Of a DNA stretch of 64,000 nucleotides, positions 23,362 to 36,778 are shown in pieces. This DNA comes from Abelmoschus esculentus (lineage: Eukaryota > Streptophyta > Magnoliopsida > Malvales > Malvaceae), in NCBI GenBank assembly GCA_035048815.1, contig JAUCBN010000049.1, positions 9,369,501 to 9,433,500 of the forward strand, given 5' to 3'. Positions within the stretch are counted from its first letter, which is position 1; each line of letters begins with the position of its first letter. Under the pieces are notes generated by a model. It was not told the DNA's origin and ran no database searches. It saw only the letters and a list, made by a program, of their open reading frames with translations. The translations under genes and the position numbers were made by a program.

Positions 23362-24800
23362 CATGGTTATCAAATAATAAAGTAATAAGTAGAGTATCAT
23401 CTCTACAGGGATTGTCCAGAAATTAATTGTTAAATTAATACTTGTGCAATGAAACTTTGTAATTGTTAAGCTGGCAATAAACTATAGGAATCTTAAGAAA
23501 ATAATATCGCGAGAGAAAACTATAAAAGAAAGTAAATTAGAATTCAGAAAAAAATGCAATTGACAAAGTACAGACTTAATCATGATCAACAAGTTGGCAA
23601 AGGATATCTGAAATCCACTCAGATAAAAGCAACAATCAATTAAGCGTTAACTTGAATTTATTATTGGACAAATTCTATAATAGCACTATCTCAATCGAGT
23701 ATAATGCCCTAAGTTATCAACCCTAAACATCTATACGTCTATACGAAGTTTAAGTCATCTAGCTTGCATGAAAATCAAACCTATATCCCAAAGGGGTAAA
23801 CTAACTTCAAAGGTAAACATAATCTACTTGATTCTATTTTGCCGAAACGTCTAGGTGCAAGTACGAGTTTCTTGTTATCTAAGTCAGATATGATATTAGA
23901 GAACAATATGTACCTTAAATTAGTCATCGCATAATAAAAGGTATATTGATAATAAAAGCATAACAAACATACAATAAATTTAAACAACTACTTAAATTAT
24001 CGTTGGTAATTAATTATCATCTAGATATCCTTAGCCAAAAAAGAATTAGTTCATGGCAAGGGTTAAGAGTAGAAAATAAACAAAGTTAATCATTCTTAAC
24101 ATCAACACAAAGAAGAAAATAAGTAAGATAAGATAGCTCGGGAGTGTTCTTCCGAATCAACCCCTTAAATGCTCCATGTGCGCCTTGTATTGCAAGTTTC
24201 TGCCTTTATTCTCTTTGTTCTTTTCCAGACGTGTTGCATCCTACAATAGTTGTCCTTCCTCCTTCGACTCTCTCTTTATGTTATCCTAGTGAGTGCTCTT
24301 TTATATATCTCCGTATTTGTCCTAAATTCGCAGGTCAAGGTTTCCTTATATATGCTTTGGTAAATCGCTTTAGGGTTTCCTTTTAAGCTACGCAAAGTAA
24401 TTTACATGACCCATGAATTGGGGTCTTCATTAATTGTTCTGAACAGGCTTAACCTACAAATCTTAGTTAAGGCGGTTTACGTCCGGTAATATTTTGATAT
24501 TTGACAATTGAAGCTTGGTCATTATCATTCCATATCATGTTGTGACCCGACATTCTAGTTATCAAATTTGCTTCCCCTTGTGCCAAATCACTTACATGTC
24601 AAGAGACAAAACACCATAGCTTTGTCAAGCATAGCCTGACAATGAAAATCTTCCAATTCCTTAAAAATATGCAAATGAATACAAATGTATGATATGTGAT
24701 AAATGCAAGCTAAATGTAACTTAAATGTACTCGATTTCAAGTAATAAGCATGGTTAAATATACCTATTATATATTACTTTTTAAGAGTTTACAGAATGTA
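23362..24800 (-). mobile_element. Probable second LTR (minus strand), host of the solo LTR
   Basis: Begins with ATCATCTCTACAGGGATTG, close to a word inside the neighbouring solo LTR (ATCATCTCCATAGGGATTG), and has a minus-strand TATATAAAAGAG box near 24300. No coding sequence. The upstream boundary (about 24.8 kb) is a guess. Confidence 0.4.
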
Positions 24801-25759
24801 TCAATAGATAAGCTAAAAAATATGATAACAAAAAAATATATAAAACAATAATGATAATTGAATCCCGGGAAAAAAAATATAAAATTCAGACCACAACATA
24901 CAAATAACCCTAATTTTATTATATCTTTTTTACTTAAAGCAACAAAAATGACACTGTATAAAAAAAATAATAAAACATCTCAAAGACATCTATTATTTAA
25001 ATAAAATGACCGCGTCTCGATCTCAACGATAACAAGCTTGCACCATAAACTTATGGTATTTGCCCAAGAAAATAAAATAAAAGAAGTTTGATGTTTGATT
25101 CAACACATTAGTCAAGGCTACCGACGTTGTTTAATAGCCTATTATCAGAAGATAAAATGTTGACATCACAAATCATAAAGTGAAAACAAGGGTTGGAACA
25201 GGCTTGTTTTCTGTTGGAGCTGTGATAGAGGCTTAAGTGTCAAAACATACAGCAAATATAAACAAAGGCAACCCCACAAATTATCCGCCCAAAGCAACAC
25301 ATTATCACCGACGATGCCCCCACCACCGGTCCCGGCAAATTGGGCACCACTAAAGTCACGATTTAGACATGGTAGGAACAATATGTTGGCATTGGTTCCC
25401 ACCCATCAATTTGCATACTTTGGTATTTATCACCTACATTATTCATTTAATTAACCAGGCCAACATTCCATTGCAAAATTCAGCAACAGCTAGAAAACCA
25501 TAGGCAATGATAGCATACACAGAAACCCAACATTTTTATTGTAAAATAGCTCCCAAGCATCACAAACATAAGCTGGTTTGGTAGAGTTCATAGTCACTAG
25601 ATCAGCAAATTCCCATGTAAACAACTGGGTAGAAACTAAATACCCCAACTATATAGTACTAAGTTCAGCTTATTTGATCCAAGCAAGGACTTTAAACCAC
25701 ACCTATCGTCTCTGTTTATCTATATAGACCATACAATAGAAGGCTCATAATAAGTGACT
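24801..25759. other. Intergenic DNA and 3' flank of the LEA gene
   Basis: Nothing certain. The last roughly 300 bp before 25760 should hold the 3' UTR of the minus-strand LEA gene. The complement of 25166-25402 can be read as a Gly-rich then hydrophobic 78-residue frame that I do not recognise and do not call as a gene. Confidence 0.4.
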
Positions 25760-28249
25760 TCAGTGATGGTGTGGCTTCTCCAGGTCCTCGATACTCGTAG
25801 GGCGGAACCAGGCCTTTTCCTCAAGGACTGAGTTTTCACCACCGGAAGGGACACCTTGCTCCCCACCTGCAGATGTGTTAAGCTGCTCTGCAGCAGGGCC
25901 AAACACCCCGGTCTGCGGGTTCGGAGCCCAGTACTTGTCCGATAGAGGCGGGATCACATCATCAGGAACCACAGTTGCATGAACCTGATCATCCAGGTTC
26001 TTGTCATATGCTGTTGAGTGAACACTCCTGTATAGACAATAAAATACCAATAGTAACAATAATGAACACTCCCATGATCAAGATTCCTTCCTATCTTTCA
26101 AACAAAGCTTTTTATTTATATCATGTGATCAGCATCAGCAATAAAAAATAAATTCAATTAGTCAGATCTGTTCTGCAATAAGAAAATTAAGAAATCAAGA
26201 TTTCTAGAGAATTGAAAAAAAAAATATCAATATAAAGATCATTTCAATTGATAATCAGCCAATTCTATTATTTTAAGTTTTTTTTATTAAATATTTATAG
26301 ATGTTGAGATTTTAATAATTATACTATTAAATCACTATATGCGTTTTACACCCACTTTTTAAGTTTTATGAAAGATCCATATAACGTAATTTGCACGCCT
26401 ACTACTCAATACGTCAATAATTTTCATAATTTATTACCATAATTAATTGAAAATAACCCACAATTATGACCAGTAGATAACAGTTTGGTTAAATTAGTTT
26501 TAAGTATCCAGTTAAATCCATAAATTATTAAAGGCATAAAGATAATTTTTACACTTAACGTTTATAATTTTTATCATTTTGGCCCCTATTCTTTTTTAGG
26601 GATAAATTTAACTCTTGATCTATGTCTTTTTAACAAATAACTCATTTTTTAACTACCATAATAATTAAACCGTTAAAAATTTAATAATGATAACATGTCA
26701 TATATATATATGATAATATATTTTAAATAACATAAAATCTAACCTATTAAATATATACATATATATAGAATATAATTTTATTTTAGTATAAAATATAAAA
26801 CAATTAAAATTTAAATAAAATATTAAAAATTAATTAAATCCAAAACAAAAATTTACTAAATATTTTCAACCCTAATTAAACTAAAATATCTTTATAAAAT
26901 CCTAAAACTCCGATTTAGATACCTGAATTCTAAACTAAAATAATAAAAATCTAATTGATTATTATCAAAATCCTTTATCTTTGATTCATCGGTAACAAAC
27001 TATACAAAACCCTTTCTTTTTAGATTATATTCATACATTTTTAGATAAAATTTTGATTTTACTATAGTTAAGGTTGAGAATGTTTAGTATCCTTTTGTTT
27101 TAGATTTAATTAATTTTTAATGAATAAAAAATAATTTTAATATTTTATTTGAATTTTAATTGTTTTATATTTTTAGATTGGAATAAAACTATATTCCGCG
27201 TGTATGTATTTGATATACTAGATGTTAAATCATTTAAAATAAATTTTTTGTTAAATTTTTAACGGTTCAGTTATCATGGTAATTAAAAAATAAGTTATTT
27301 GTTAAAAAGACATAGGTCAAGGACTAAATTTATCTTAAAAAAAATATGAACAAAACGATAAAAATTATAAACGTGAAGGATGAAAATTATCTTTATGTCA
27401 TTATTAAATTCTGGTCTTTCAATTACCTAGAACAAAAAATATACACTAATTATCTTTATTTTTAAATCAATTAATACTGTAGATAACAAAGAAAGCAGAA
27501 TTAAAGGGTTAGCGGAGAAAACGATATTTGGGAGACTAGTGGGAAGATTCGTCCTTATCCGCTTAGCCTTTCTTTCCCTTCCCCACCCCCACCCTCCACC
27601 GAGTACGGCAGTTCCTCTCTGTACGAGTTTTCTCGATTCTACCAACAAACGCTACCCCACCCCCTTTATTTTATTTCATTTTAACACAGACCATACATCT
27701 TTCTTTTTTAATAATATAAAATTTAAAAACTATGTTTAATTTAATAGTCTCCAGTTGAATATTAAATGAGGAATGAGGAAAATTATCAAAAAGAAAGGAA
27801 GCAAAGGGATATTTCTTTCAAGGAATAACAAAATATTCCTAAATTTCGTTCGATCATATAATTGATTTACAGGAATTAAGTGTCGTGATGACTATATTAG
27901 TAATATGATGAAACTAATTGATCCATCAAATTCAGTGATTCTCAGATGATATGATCAATCCTAGGAGAAAATTTTCAAATTAATATAAAGCCAGGGAAAG
28001 CTTATGAGGAAAAGCTACATAAATCGTCAATTTCTGTGAAGAAATTAATCCTAAAATATGATAGTACTACAAAATTCAGCACGCATCAAGTAAAAATTAA
28101 GAAAAAAAATAAGGGAAAGAAAGAAAGAACCTAACGACGGCAGAAGCGGTAGGTGAAGGAACGGGCGTGGCGGTGCGAGTGGCGGTGCGGTTAAGAAGGC
28201 GCTTCCCCAGGCTGGTGATCCCTCCACCACTCTTTAAATTGGCTGCCAT
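25760..28249 (-). CDS. Late embryogenesis abundant-type protein, At5g17165-like
   Basis: Two exons, 28249-28131 and 26027-25760, joined across a GT-AG intron of 2103 bp within an Arg codon, give 128 residues. The N-terminus (MAANLKSGGGITSLGKRLLN, then Arg/Ser/Thr/Pro-rich to about residue 42) looks like an organelle-targeting presequence. The conserved body has HSTAYDKNLDDQV, VVPDDVIPPLSDKYWAPNPQ, TGVFGPA and EEKAWFRPTS, ending EDLEKPHHH. These words match my memory of the small plant LEA proteins of the At5g17165 group. They are hydrophilic, stress-linked proteins with no known enzymatic role. The start is the MAAN Met because a TATA box lies about 100 bp upstream. An upstream in-frame Met at 28441 would lie before that TATA box. 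The intron hosts a MULE foldback (26533-27399). Confidence 0.85.
26533..27399. mobile_element. MULE-type foldback element, copy 2, in the LEA intron
   Basis: Same element as 5312-6214 (867 bp). It starts GGCATAAAGATAATTTTTA and its inverted end is GACATAAAGATAATTTTCA. A perfect 9-bp direct repeat, ATTATTAAA, flanks it at 26524-26532 and 27400-27408. It is wholly inside the single intron of the LEA gene. It differs from copy 1 by small deletions, including about 20 bp near the centre and about 30 bp in the right arm. Confidence 0.9.
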
Positions 28250-28344
28250 ACAAGTCAGGAAATAAAATCTGGAAGACAAAGAAACAAAAGGCGAGGGTTG
28301 AGGAGAAGATTTTTGGGTGGGTTTAGTCTTACAAAGGAACGTGC

Positions 28345-28355
28345 GTATATATAAA
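28345..28355 (-). promoter_or_regulatory. TATA box of the LEA gene
   Basis: TTTATATATAC on the minus strand, about 100 bp upstream of the start codon, leaving a predicted 5' UTR of roughly 65-75 bases. Confidence 0.6.
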
Positions 28356-30483
28356 GTTAAGTGGAAGGATGATGGTGACGCACAGTCTCGTTTACATTCT
28401 CCCATCACCGGCCTAACACCGCACCTAACCGCTAACCCCACCTACACCAACAGACCGTTTACTTTCTCTCCACCGTTATGACGGAAATTTAGTATTTACC
28501 TAGAATTTTATGTACAAGCATTCTAATCTTAACGTTTAGGGAAATTCTAGTCAAAAGATCGTTAACGTTAAATATTATTAAATTAATTAATAAAAATTAA
28601 AATTTTAAAAATTTAATATGCAATTAATAAAAAAATGATAGACTCAATATATTAATTAATTATTATTTATAGACTCAACAGTATTCGACGCACATAAAAG
28701 ATTTATTTAAAGTTTAATGATTTCATTAGGAATTTAGTATTTATGGGTTTTTATGGGTAATTTTTAAATTTAAAAAGTGCAATTAAAATTTAGGTTTAAG
28801 ATTAAAATTTAAGATTTATAAGTTAAAACATAAATCTCTAACCATATTATTTTGAACTTTAAATTCTAAACATAAACTTTAACTTCTAGACCCTTATACT
28901 TAAATACTTAAATCATAAACTCTAAATTAAATCTCTAAACTTAAAAATTAAAAAACTTGTGAAAATTTTTTATTTCTAACGACGGTGTATGGATTATTTT
29001 TTTTATTTCTTACATATCAGTAATAGATTCAAATTAAATATGAGTCAAACACAAAACAATAATAAGTTTTTTTTTATTATTTTTTTGTTTTTTATTTTAT
29101 TTTGAATACAAAGCATACAGTCATCTAAAAAAATTAGTAAGGATTTTTAGCTCGAGTCAATAATTTTCACATTTTTATCCTATTTCAAATTTTAAAAATA
29201 AAAATGATAAATGAAATGAAATAAAAATAATATTAAAATTAAAATTGACAATAAAATATAAATAAACTAATAAAAGTCTGAAAAAAATTAAAACTTGAAT
29301 CATCGAGACAAATTTTTTTCCATAATTGCTTAAATGGTAAAGATGTTCCATATTGTCTCGACCGATCTTAAAAATTATCTAAATAATATAATATCTTTTA
29401 TTTAATAAAAAACAAATTCCACAAAACAATTTAAAATAATTTGGATCAAAATGTTTATATCGCCCAATTTCTTTCTATTTAATTATAAATTAATTAAAAA
29501 AGAAAAATAAATATTAGAAGAAAAAAATATTTTTTTAACAAAAATTATTAGTCAAATAAAATTATTTTTTTCTTCATAGCTTAATGAAAAATACTAAAAG
29601 TAAAGATGGTAAGAATAAAATCATCATCATTATGAAAACAAAATGAGCATTACATATTTTTTATAAAATAGAATTTATTTTATGCTTTTAGTTTGAAGAA
29701 GAAAAAACAATCGAACATAAAATTACACAAAAAGGAATCCAATTATAATTGAAATATAATATTATATCTATTAGGTGTTTTTAGCCAATATTATTATTAT
29801 TATTATTCGTTTTTAATTGGAAGAAGAAAATGTTATAGAAAATAAAGGAAAAATGAAATTAAGAGAAATATATTATTAGATATAAATTATAATTAATTTT
29901 GAATCTGATATCAATAATTTGATTCTTTAGTGGTTAAATATATACTTGAACCAAACAAAAAGTGTTTGAGTGAAAAATCGAATGATATTTAATTTAAAAG
30001 ACATGAATTTAAATCGTTTTATCTTTAAACTATTAAAATATGTATAAATAAATATTAATTTATAATCACTTTTAAACTATTAAAATATATATAATACTCG
30101 AATGATCAAAATTTTAACGCTTAAAATTTGGGAGACAAAAAAACGTTAACAATATAGGTTTAACACTTAAATGACCAAAATATCAACAATTTAAAAATTA
30201 AGCAACTAAATTAAAATATTTATTTTTATCAAAACGTTAGCATCCTAAAATTTGAGGGATGGTGTATTACCCATTATTAAATAAAATGAATATGGATATT
30301 TTTATGTATATTTTAATGTTATATTTAAAATTTTGAATAACTGGTTGATTGAGTCTTTATATGATAGATGCACGATTTATTATTTGATATATTATTTATG
30401 TAAAAAATTATAAGTGATGCTCAGATTATAACAAGTATATTTTACATATGTATAAAATGTTAAAAATAAATAATAAGACATTT
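28356..30483. other. AT-rich intergenic DNA upstream of the LEA gene
   Basis: The first few hundred bases are the presumed LEA promoter. Beyond about 28.5 kb the sequence is very AT-rich and I see no gene, RNA or definable transposon. Confidence 0.5.
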
Positions 30484-31154
30484 GACATTGGATAATTTAC
30501 GGTAATATTAAGATAGAAATTTTTAATTTTAAATATATTGTTTGTATCATTTTAATTTCTAAAATATTATAAATTATTGTTTTAAATTAAAGATCAGATG
30601 TTTTTAATCCGTCTTTGAACAGTAAATGGATAAAATAATATATTTTGTTTAAAGACAAATTATAAATAGTACACAATCTAACATATACACTATTTGATGA
30701 CGAGTTTCTTATAATCCATCTTTGAACAATAATATTTTTTTTCTAAGTTACAGGTGTGACATGTAACGAGAGAAGAGAAAGACGGTCACTATTTAAAGAC
30801 AGGTTTTCCTCCCACAACTTTGAACGGGGATAGTACAGTCTGTCTGATGTAGTGACATTGATGTTGGGCAGTGTATGATAAAAAAGATTTTACTTATTAT
30901 ATTAGTGTAAAAGTTACATATAAGTAGTGTATTTTTTTATTTAAAATGTATTAATGAATATTAAATTTTATATACGAGTAATAAAATAAAAATAATAATA
31001 TTATTTTATTTATTTACTGTTTAAAGACGGATTGAAAACATTCGATCTTTAATTAAGAACAATAATTTATAATATTTTAAAAATAAAGTGATACAGATAA
31101 TAAATTTGAAATTAATTTTTTTTACTGTAATATTGCCGTAAATTTTTCTTTGTC
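30484..31154. mobile_element. Foldback element with about 160-bp inverted ends
   Basis: Left arm 30484 to about 30650, right arm about 30990 to 31154. Shared words in inverted orientation include AATTTACGG, TATTATAAATTATTGTT, AATTAAAGATC and AATCCGTCTTT..ACAGTAAAT. The centre has more partial copies of AAAGACGG/AAAGACAGG. No clear target duplication, so the superfamily is unassigned. Confidence 0.75.
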
Positions 31155-32576
31155 ATCGTTTGAACATCTCTTATTGAAATATATATTTTTTTATAAATAT
31201 TAATTATAATTATAGTCCCATTTTTGGAGGAAAAGAGAAACCCTAAAGAAAGGGATATGATATTTTAAAAGTTTGGCCTACCGGTAAAATAGCTTTGAAT
31301 CAAAAATAGATATAGTTCAGGCTAAGCAAGTCAAACTAACAAATTAAAAATAGATCTAAATTGAAATGTTTTAACAGTTTAGGGTTCATATATATAAAAA
31401 TTATGGTTAATCGAATCAAATTAATTAAAATTTTATTTATTATATAATTAATGTTAAATATTTTATAAATAAAAATAAGTATTTTTACTTAAATATAGTA
31501 AATTAAGTTTAAAATATTACATATAAATTATTAATATTTTATTTACTTGAAAAATATTTTTGAAAGAAATTTTATAAAATTTGAGATTAATTAAAACAAA
31601 ATTCATGAATTATTAAAAATTTATCGAATCAAAACGTATATTCGTCTATAATTTATAGTGCGTTTAAGTGGATTCAAGATTAAAAAAGTAAAAAGAATGT
31701 ATAAAATACAAAATCAAGAGGCGACTTACTCCGACCTCATAACTATCAGACCGAGAGAAATTATTAGACCGAGAGGCTTCATACTTTGACCGCAAAAGTA
31801 TCGGACCGAAAAAAAAATCTTAAATGAATTCGTATCATTATATCATTTATAATTTAGTTAATAAAATTTATTTGTTTTAAAATAATATTAAAGTAATTAT
31901 TTATTTTTTTAAATAGGTGGGTCGAACGTGTAATAGTGTGGCCGGCTATATAGTCAAATTAGTTTTTTCTCTGCATTTTGAAGTTAAGATTTTGGATTTT
32001 CCTCCAAATGAGGTCATGTCTCTTCTTCTCGAGGATGATTCTGGTTCTTAGAGCACGTTTTCTTTTCTTGATTTGTTTGGTTTTTTATTTAGTTGTTGAA
32101 TTTTGGTTCAATAAGTATTATAGTGTGTACTCGTTTACTCCATTTAGGTTTAGAGAGGTTTTTAATGAGGCACACTACAATCCATCCTGTGTATATTTAT
32201 TCTAATATAATTATAGTTTTTCATCAAAAAAAAAAAGTAACTACCTACTCTTTATTCATATATAAAAATATGAAGATTTAACTTAAAAAATATAACATAG
32301 ATGAATTTTATTAATTAAGACCACAGATAACGTGATGAACCAGATTTATTTTTTTTATTAGACTGAATATTAAAAAGGTAAAAGACTGAAATAATTACTT
32401 AAGTTTAGTAAGTGTGAACTTTTGATCATTAATTTCAAAAAATGAAATATATGATTACTTACGTTTTTGTTGCGTAAAGTTATATTCACTCGAATATCTT
32501 TTACTGTTAAACATTAACAGAAAACGAATATGTTAGAAGTAAAAATAAATAAACACTAAACAAGTCACTTATATTT
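31155..32576. other. AT-rich intergenic DNA
   Basis: No gene seen. A short stretch at 31735-31815 repeats ATCAGACCGAGAG-like words. An A-run at about 32226-32236 after TTTTTCATC could be the tail of an old LINE, but no coding part is visible. Confidence 0.35.
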
Positions 32577-33395
32577 AGGGGTATTCAAAAATACCCGACC
32601 TGACTACTTAAACCTAAAAAATCAGGTATTTACCCAAAAAAATTTCTTATCTGGGTTGGGTATCCGACCTTTCATTTTCTGGGTCAGTCTCGGGTAATGA
32701 AATTAAAAATTTCTTGGTACCCAATTCTTATATTTTTTTAGTTTTTATTTTTAAATATAATAATTATTTAAAGAAATTAACCTTATATTCACTATATTCC
32801 CAAACCAAACAACCTAATTTTTAAATTTAGATTTCTCAAACTTAATTTTCAAAAAAAAAAATTAGACACTCGTCGTACAAAGAAAATTAAGATTTATTGT
32901 AAAATAATAAATTTAATTTTATGAATTGACAAAATTTGAACTTTACATGATTTTACTAAAAAAATTAAAAAATTAAAAAAAATTAAAAATATTAAATGAT
33001 AAGCTTTATTTTCTAATTAAAAATACTTAAAAATAAATTTAAAATATTAAAAAAATCTCTTAGGCCTATGTTCTGTTTCGAATTAGATAATGTAATTTGG
33101 GTCTTAAACTTTATATTTAGATTATGTAAATAAGATATTAAAATTTTATGTTTACATTATGTACAAAATAGGATATTAAAATTTTATGTTTAGATATTGA
33201 ATTATGTAATACGAACTTTTAAATTTATTTATTTTTTTAGATTAAATTTAAAATTTATAAAATAAAAATAAAAATAAAAAATGGGTACACGTTATCCGAA
33301 TTTTCCGAAGTACCAAATACCAGGAAAATATGGGTTGAGATACTAACCAATTTTTTAAGTACCCGAATTTTCGGATACCCGAATTTGAACACGCC
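32577..33395. mobile_element. hAT-type MITE (819 bp), GGGTAYCCG subterminal words
   Basis: Ends AGGGGTATTCAAA and (complement of the right end) GGCGTGTTCAAAT, flanked by the 8-bp repeats TTATATTT (32569-32576) and TTATGTTT (33396-33403), one mismatch. Near both ends are ATACCCGA/GGGTATCC/CGGATACCCG words in inverted arrangement. No transposase. The 8-bp duplication supports hAT. Confidence 0.78.
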
Positions 33396-33403
33396 TTATG
33401 TTT

Positions 33404-35446
33404 ACTCGGTTTATACTTTTGATCAGTGATTTAAAAAAATAAATATTATAATAAGTACGTTTTTATTATATAAACTTATGGTCATTTACTTTTGGCCATC
33501 GTATAATCACTATATTTCACTCACCATACGTGTTAGTGGGTTTAGGTTTTGGCTAAGGGTGATCGGTGTAGCATGGATTTCAGAGGTCGTCGGAGTGATC
33601 GAGAGGACTGATAAGGAGGCGCTACAGCTGAAAGGTCGGACCTATTTTTCCTGCTCATTTCCTCTAAAACTAGCTTTCCCGTAAATTCGTAGTCACCTTA
33701 ATTTTTATAATATTAACTCATTTAACTCTATTTTATAATATTAGCCTCACTAATATCTTACGACTATAATAAAATATTTATTTTTAATTTAATTACTAAA
33801 TCAACTAATTTAATATTTCTCAAAACTTAATTTTAATCTTTAATAAATTTCGTTAATAATGTTCTGAAAAAAATATTAACCACGATAAATTTACTAAAAT
33901 TCAATTTAATTAACCTAAATTATTAATAAGAATTAATTAATTAGCTAATCAACAACCAGTTTATTAAACCACTCCAACTGAAACATTAAAAACTCTTAAC
34001 TCATTCTTCGAGGTCTTAAAATATCGATGATTAATGGTCAGTGTCAATGACAATATTTCAATGTGAATAACCTTTTTAATGTCATTGTTCAATGTAAATG
34101 ACAATAATAATATTCGATCACCGTCTCGATGATAATATCGATATTTAATAACTATGACAATAAATATATTATTATCTAATAATTTTTTAATAAAAATAAT
34201 AATATTTAATGACTAATCGATAACATTTTAATACTCAATCAATATTTCTATAATTCAATGTTTTAATAATAATAATAATAATAATAATAATATGATCAAT
34301 ACTTTAATACAAAAATTTGTTGATACTTAATAATACCGTTGATAATTGTTAGACGCTATCAGTTGACAATCGTTGTACCCAAAATTTTCAGTTCATTTTT
34401 TTTTACTTCTTGAACTCGAATTTGATATAAAAATGTCTCAAATTCTACAAATTTAATATAAAACCCTTTGACTTTCTTAAAAATTAAAGATAATAATAAA
34501 TTTATTATTAATATTTTTTTTGAAAATAAAAAATTTAAGTATATAAATCATAATCAAATCTATAAGTATTATGTTTGTAACATTATTAGGTTATAATATT
34601 GTGTTGTTTATAATTATATTTTTTATAGGTTAAATTATTGAAATGATCATTTATGTTTAGTAAGCGTAAAGAGAATGTGATTATTTTGTGTGTACTTATA
34701 TTAATATGTTCCTACATTTTTAAGGAAAATTGCATAATTGTTACCTCACTTTTACGCGTCTTTTTGTTTTAGTACTCAATCTATTTTCTTATAAAATAAT
34801 ATCTAAAGTTAAGTTTTATTTTTATTTCCGTATCCACCATTAAAAAATTAACATACTAATTAAGAGAAAAAATCACATGTGACATACAGACTAGAAGAAA
34901 AATGACACATGATAGGTTACCACATTATTTTTTACCCTAGTTAGCATACTGTATATAATTTTTATGATTTTATTTAACATGGTATGATAATTATGAGAGA
35001 AAAAATGATATGACAACCTATTACGTAGGTTTTTCTCTCTCATAATCAACATGTTATTAGTTATTTTAATGATATAGGTATCAATTTAAAAAGTAACGTT
35101 AAATATTATTTTAGTAAAAATATTAATTTCAGCATGATAGTCAACATGATTGTGTATCATTGAAAAAGGATAATGAATGCTTTGAGGTTATGTTTTTTAT
35201 AAAAATATTTTTATTTTTTATTATTAATTTCAATCTTATGTTTATCCTGTAATTTAAAAAATATAAAACAATTATATTTCACATGGTGTAAAAGGATCTA
35301 TTTTATAAAAAATATATATTATATAAATACTTTTTTTTTTACGAACTATCCAGCTTTAATGGTTAAAGAGAATAATATTTATTTTAAAAAAATAATTTTA
35401 ACGATTGAACATTAATCGTTTAATCATTATACTGTAATACTACATG
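33404..35446. other. AT-rich intergenic DNA
   Basis: No gene seen. Contains an (AAT)n microsatellite at about 34262-34290 and a hairpin of TTATGAGAGAAAAA and its complement at about 34990-35045. Confidence 0.45.
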
Positions 35447-35451
35447 TAAAT

Positions 35452-36778
35452 TGATAAGTGCTCAACACACTATCACTTTTTACTCCTTTTATGGGCATTA
35501 ATTTCCAAATATACACCCACTTAGACCAATGCATGCACTTAATGTGATATATTTAGAAGTTATACTCATATAGATAATATTTCCAGAAAAAGGCACGTTT
35601 TACTGCGTTTTCATATCTGTGCAGGAGAACCAGTGCCGCGGCAGAGACAAGGCCGAGGCAGGACCTGATGCCGAGGCAGCAACAGAAAGACAGGAAGCAA
35701 GATTATAGGCGATGGAAAGACAAAAATCCAAGGAACGTGTCTGGACTTGAAGCCCATGAATCAGAGCTAGCTAGCACAAGGAAAAGCCCAAAGGAAGACC
35801 ACACGGGAAAGCCCCTTAGCCGAATATAAACTTGGAAATATATTATTATTATGTACTTGACTTGTTCCCTACTCCAAGTTGTATTCTACTTAGGAAAGGT
35901 TTGCCCTAGGTCTAGCCTATATAAGGACCTAGCCACCCAATGTACAAGGGGACGAAATACCGAGGGAGAGAGCCGACTTCTACTCTTGTTTCTTTCCTCT
36001 CCATCATGTTCTAAACCTTCTTAGGGATTAGGTGAAGGTTGTAGAGTATTTGTGAGAGGAGATTGTACTTTGTCTTTCATTCAATGCAATAAAGATTATC
36101 AAGGTTTGTTTATCCTTTGTTATTCCTTGTTTCACAATTGAGCTCGGGAGAGGATATTGTGATCATCCATTTATCTAAGCTCGGGAGAGTTAGATTCACG
36201 AAAGGGGTAAGTACGGTGTTTCAATCGCGAAACACTAACTCGGCCTAGGGATAGGTTAAGAGTTTCAACGGCTAAAAGAAGTGTGAGATTGGTTGGTGAG
36301 TATAATTGGTTCACGCCGGGAGGTATCATCAAGGACTAGTCATCAACAGTACTCTGACTTAGGGATAAGCGGAGTCATTCAAGGACACTTTGCCGAACTT
36401 TGGTAAAGTCTGCCCACGAGCAAGGGATTGCCGCGGCAGACAGTGTTATCGCTGCCCAGGCAGTAAACTGCAGTGCAGCCGAGGCAGTGATATACGATTG
36501 CATTGAACGGAGACAAGTCAATCAATTCCACAATACAACGCAACTGGATCCTAACCCATCTCTTTCTACTATTTCAATCTTTTACTGTTATCTTAGTTAT
36601 TTTAGTTAGATAAATCAAATTAACTCATTTGTGTTTTTATCTTTCCATAGAACAAGGAGGTGAAGAAAGCATATTAAGTATACCGGTCCCTGAGGAGACG
36701 ATAACTCGATAATATACTTATCACTTATTACTTGCGATGTGTCCACTTGCACTGAACGCGCACTTTTGACACGCGACA
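35452..36778 (+). mobile_element. Solo LTR, TGATAAGTGC family, copy 2
   Basis: From TGATAAGTGCTCAAC to ACACGCGACA, 1327 bp, with TG..CA ends and a perfect 5-bp target duplication, TAAAT (35447-35451 and 36779-36783). The TATATAAG box is at 35918-35925. It is the inverted homologue of 22032-23356. TGCCGCGGCA-type words occur at about 35632-35675 (U3) and about 36428-36490 (R-U5). No internal region is attached, so it is a product of LTR-LTR recombination. Confidence 0.9.

Noticed and set aside
23781..23987. Short minus-strand frame near 23.9 kb
   Set aside because: Hydrophobic AT-rich translation inside probable LTR sequence. No similarity seen.
25166..25402. 78-residue minus-strand frame with GTGGGG and a hydrophobic segment
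   Set aside because: No recognisable family, no promoter or splice context, and it lies in the AT-rich flank of the LEA gene.
28250..28441. Upstream Met at 28441 as the LEA start
   Set aside because: The added residues are not LEA-like, and a TATA box at 28345-28355 lies inside that extension.
36400..36609. Short frames starting MVKSAHEQGIAAADS in both solo LTRs
   Set aside because: They lie in R-U5 of solo LTRs and arise from the shared LTR sequence and its GC-rich palindromes. No coding evidence.
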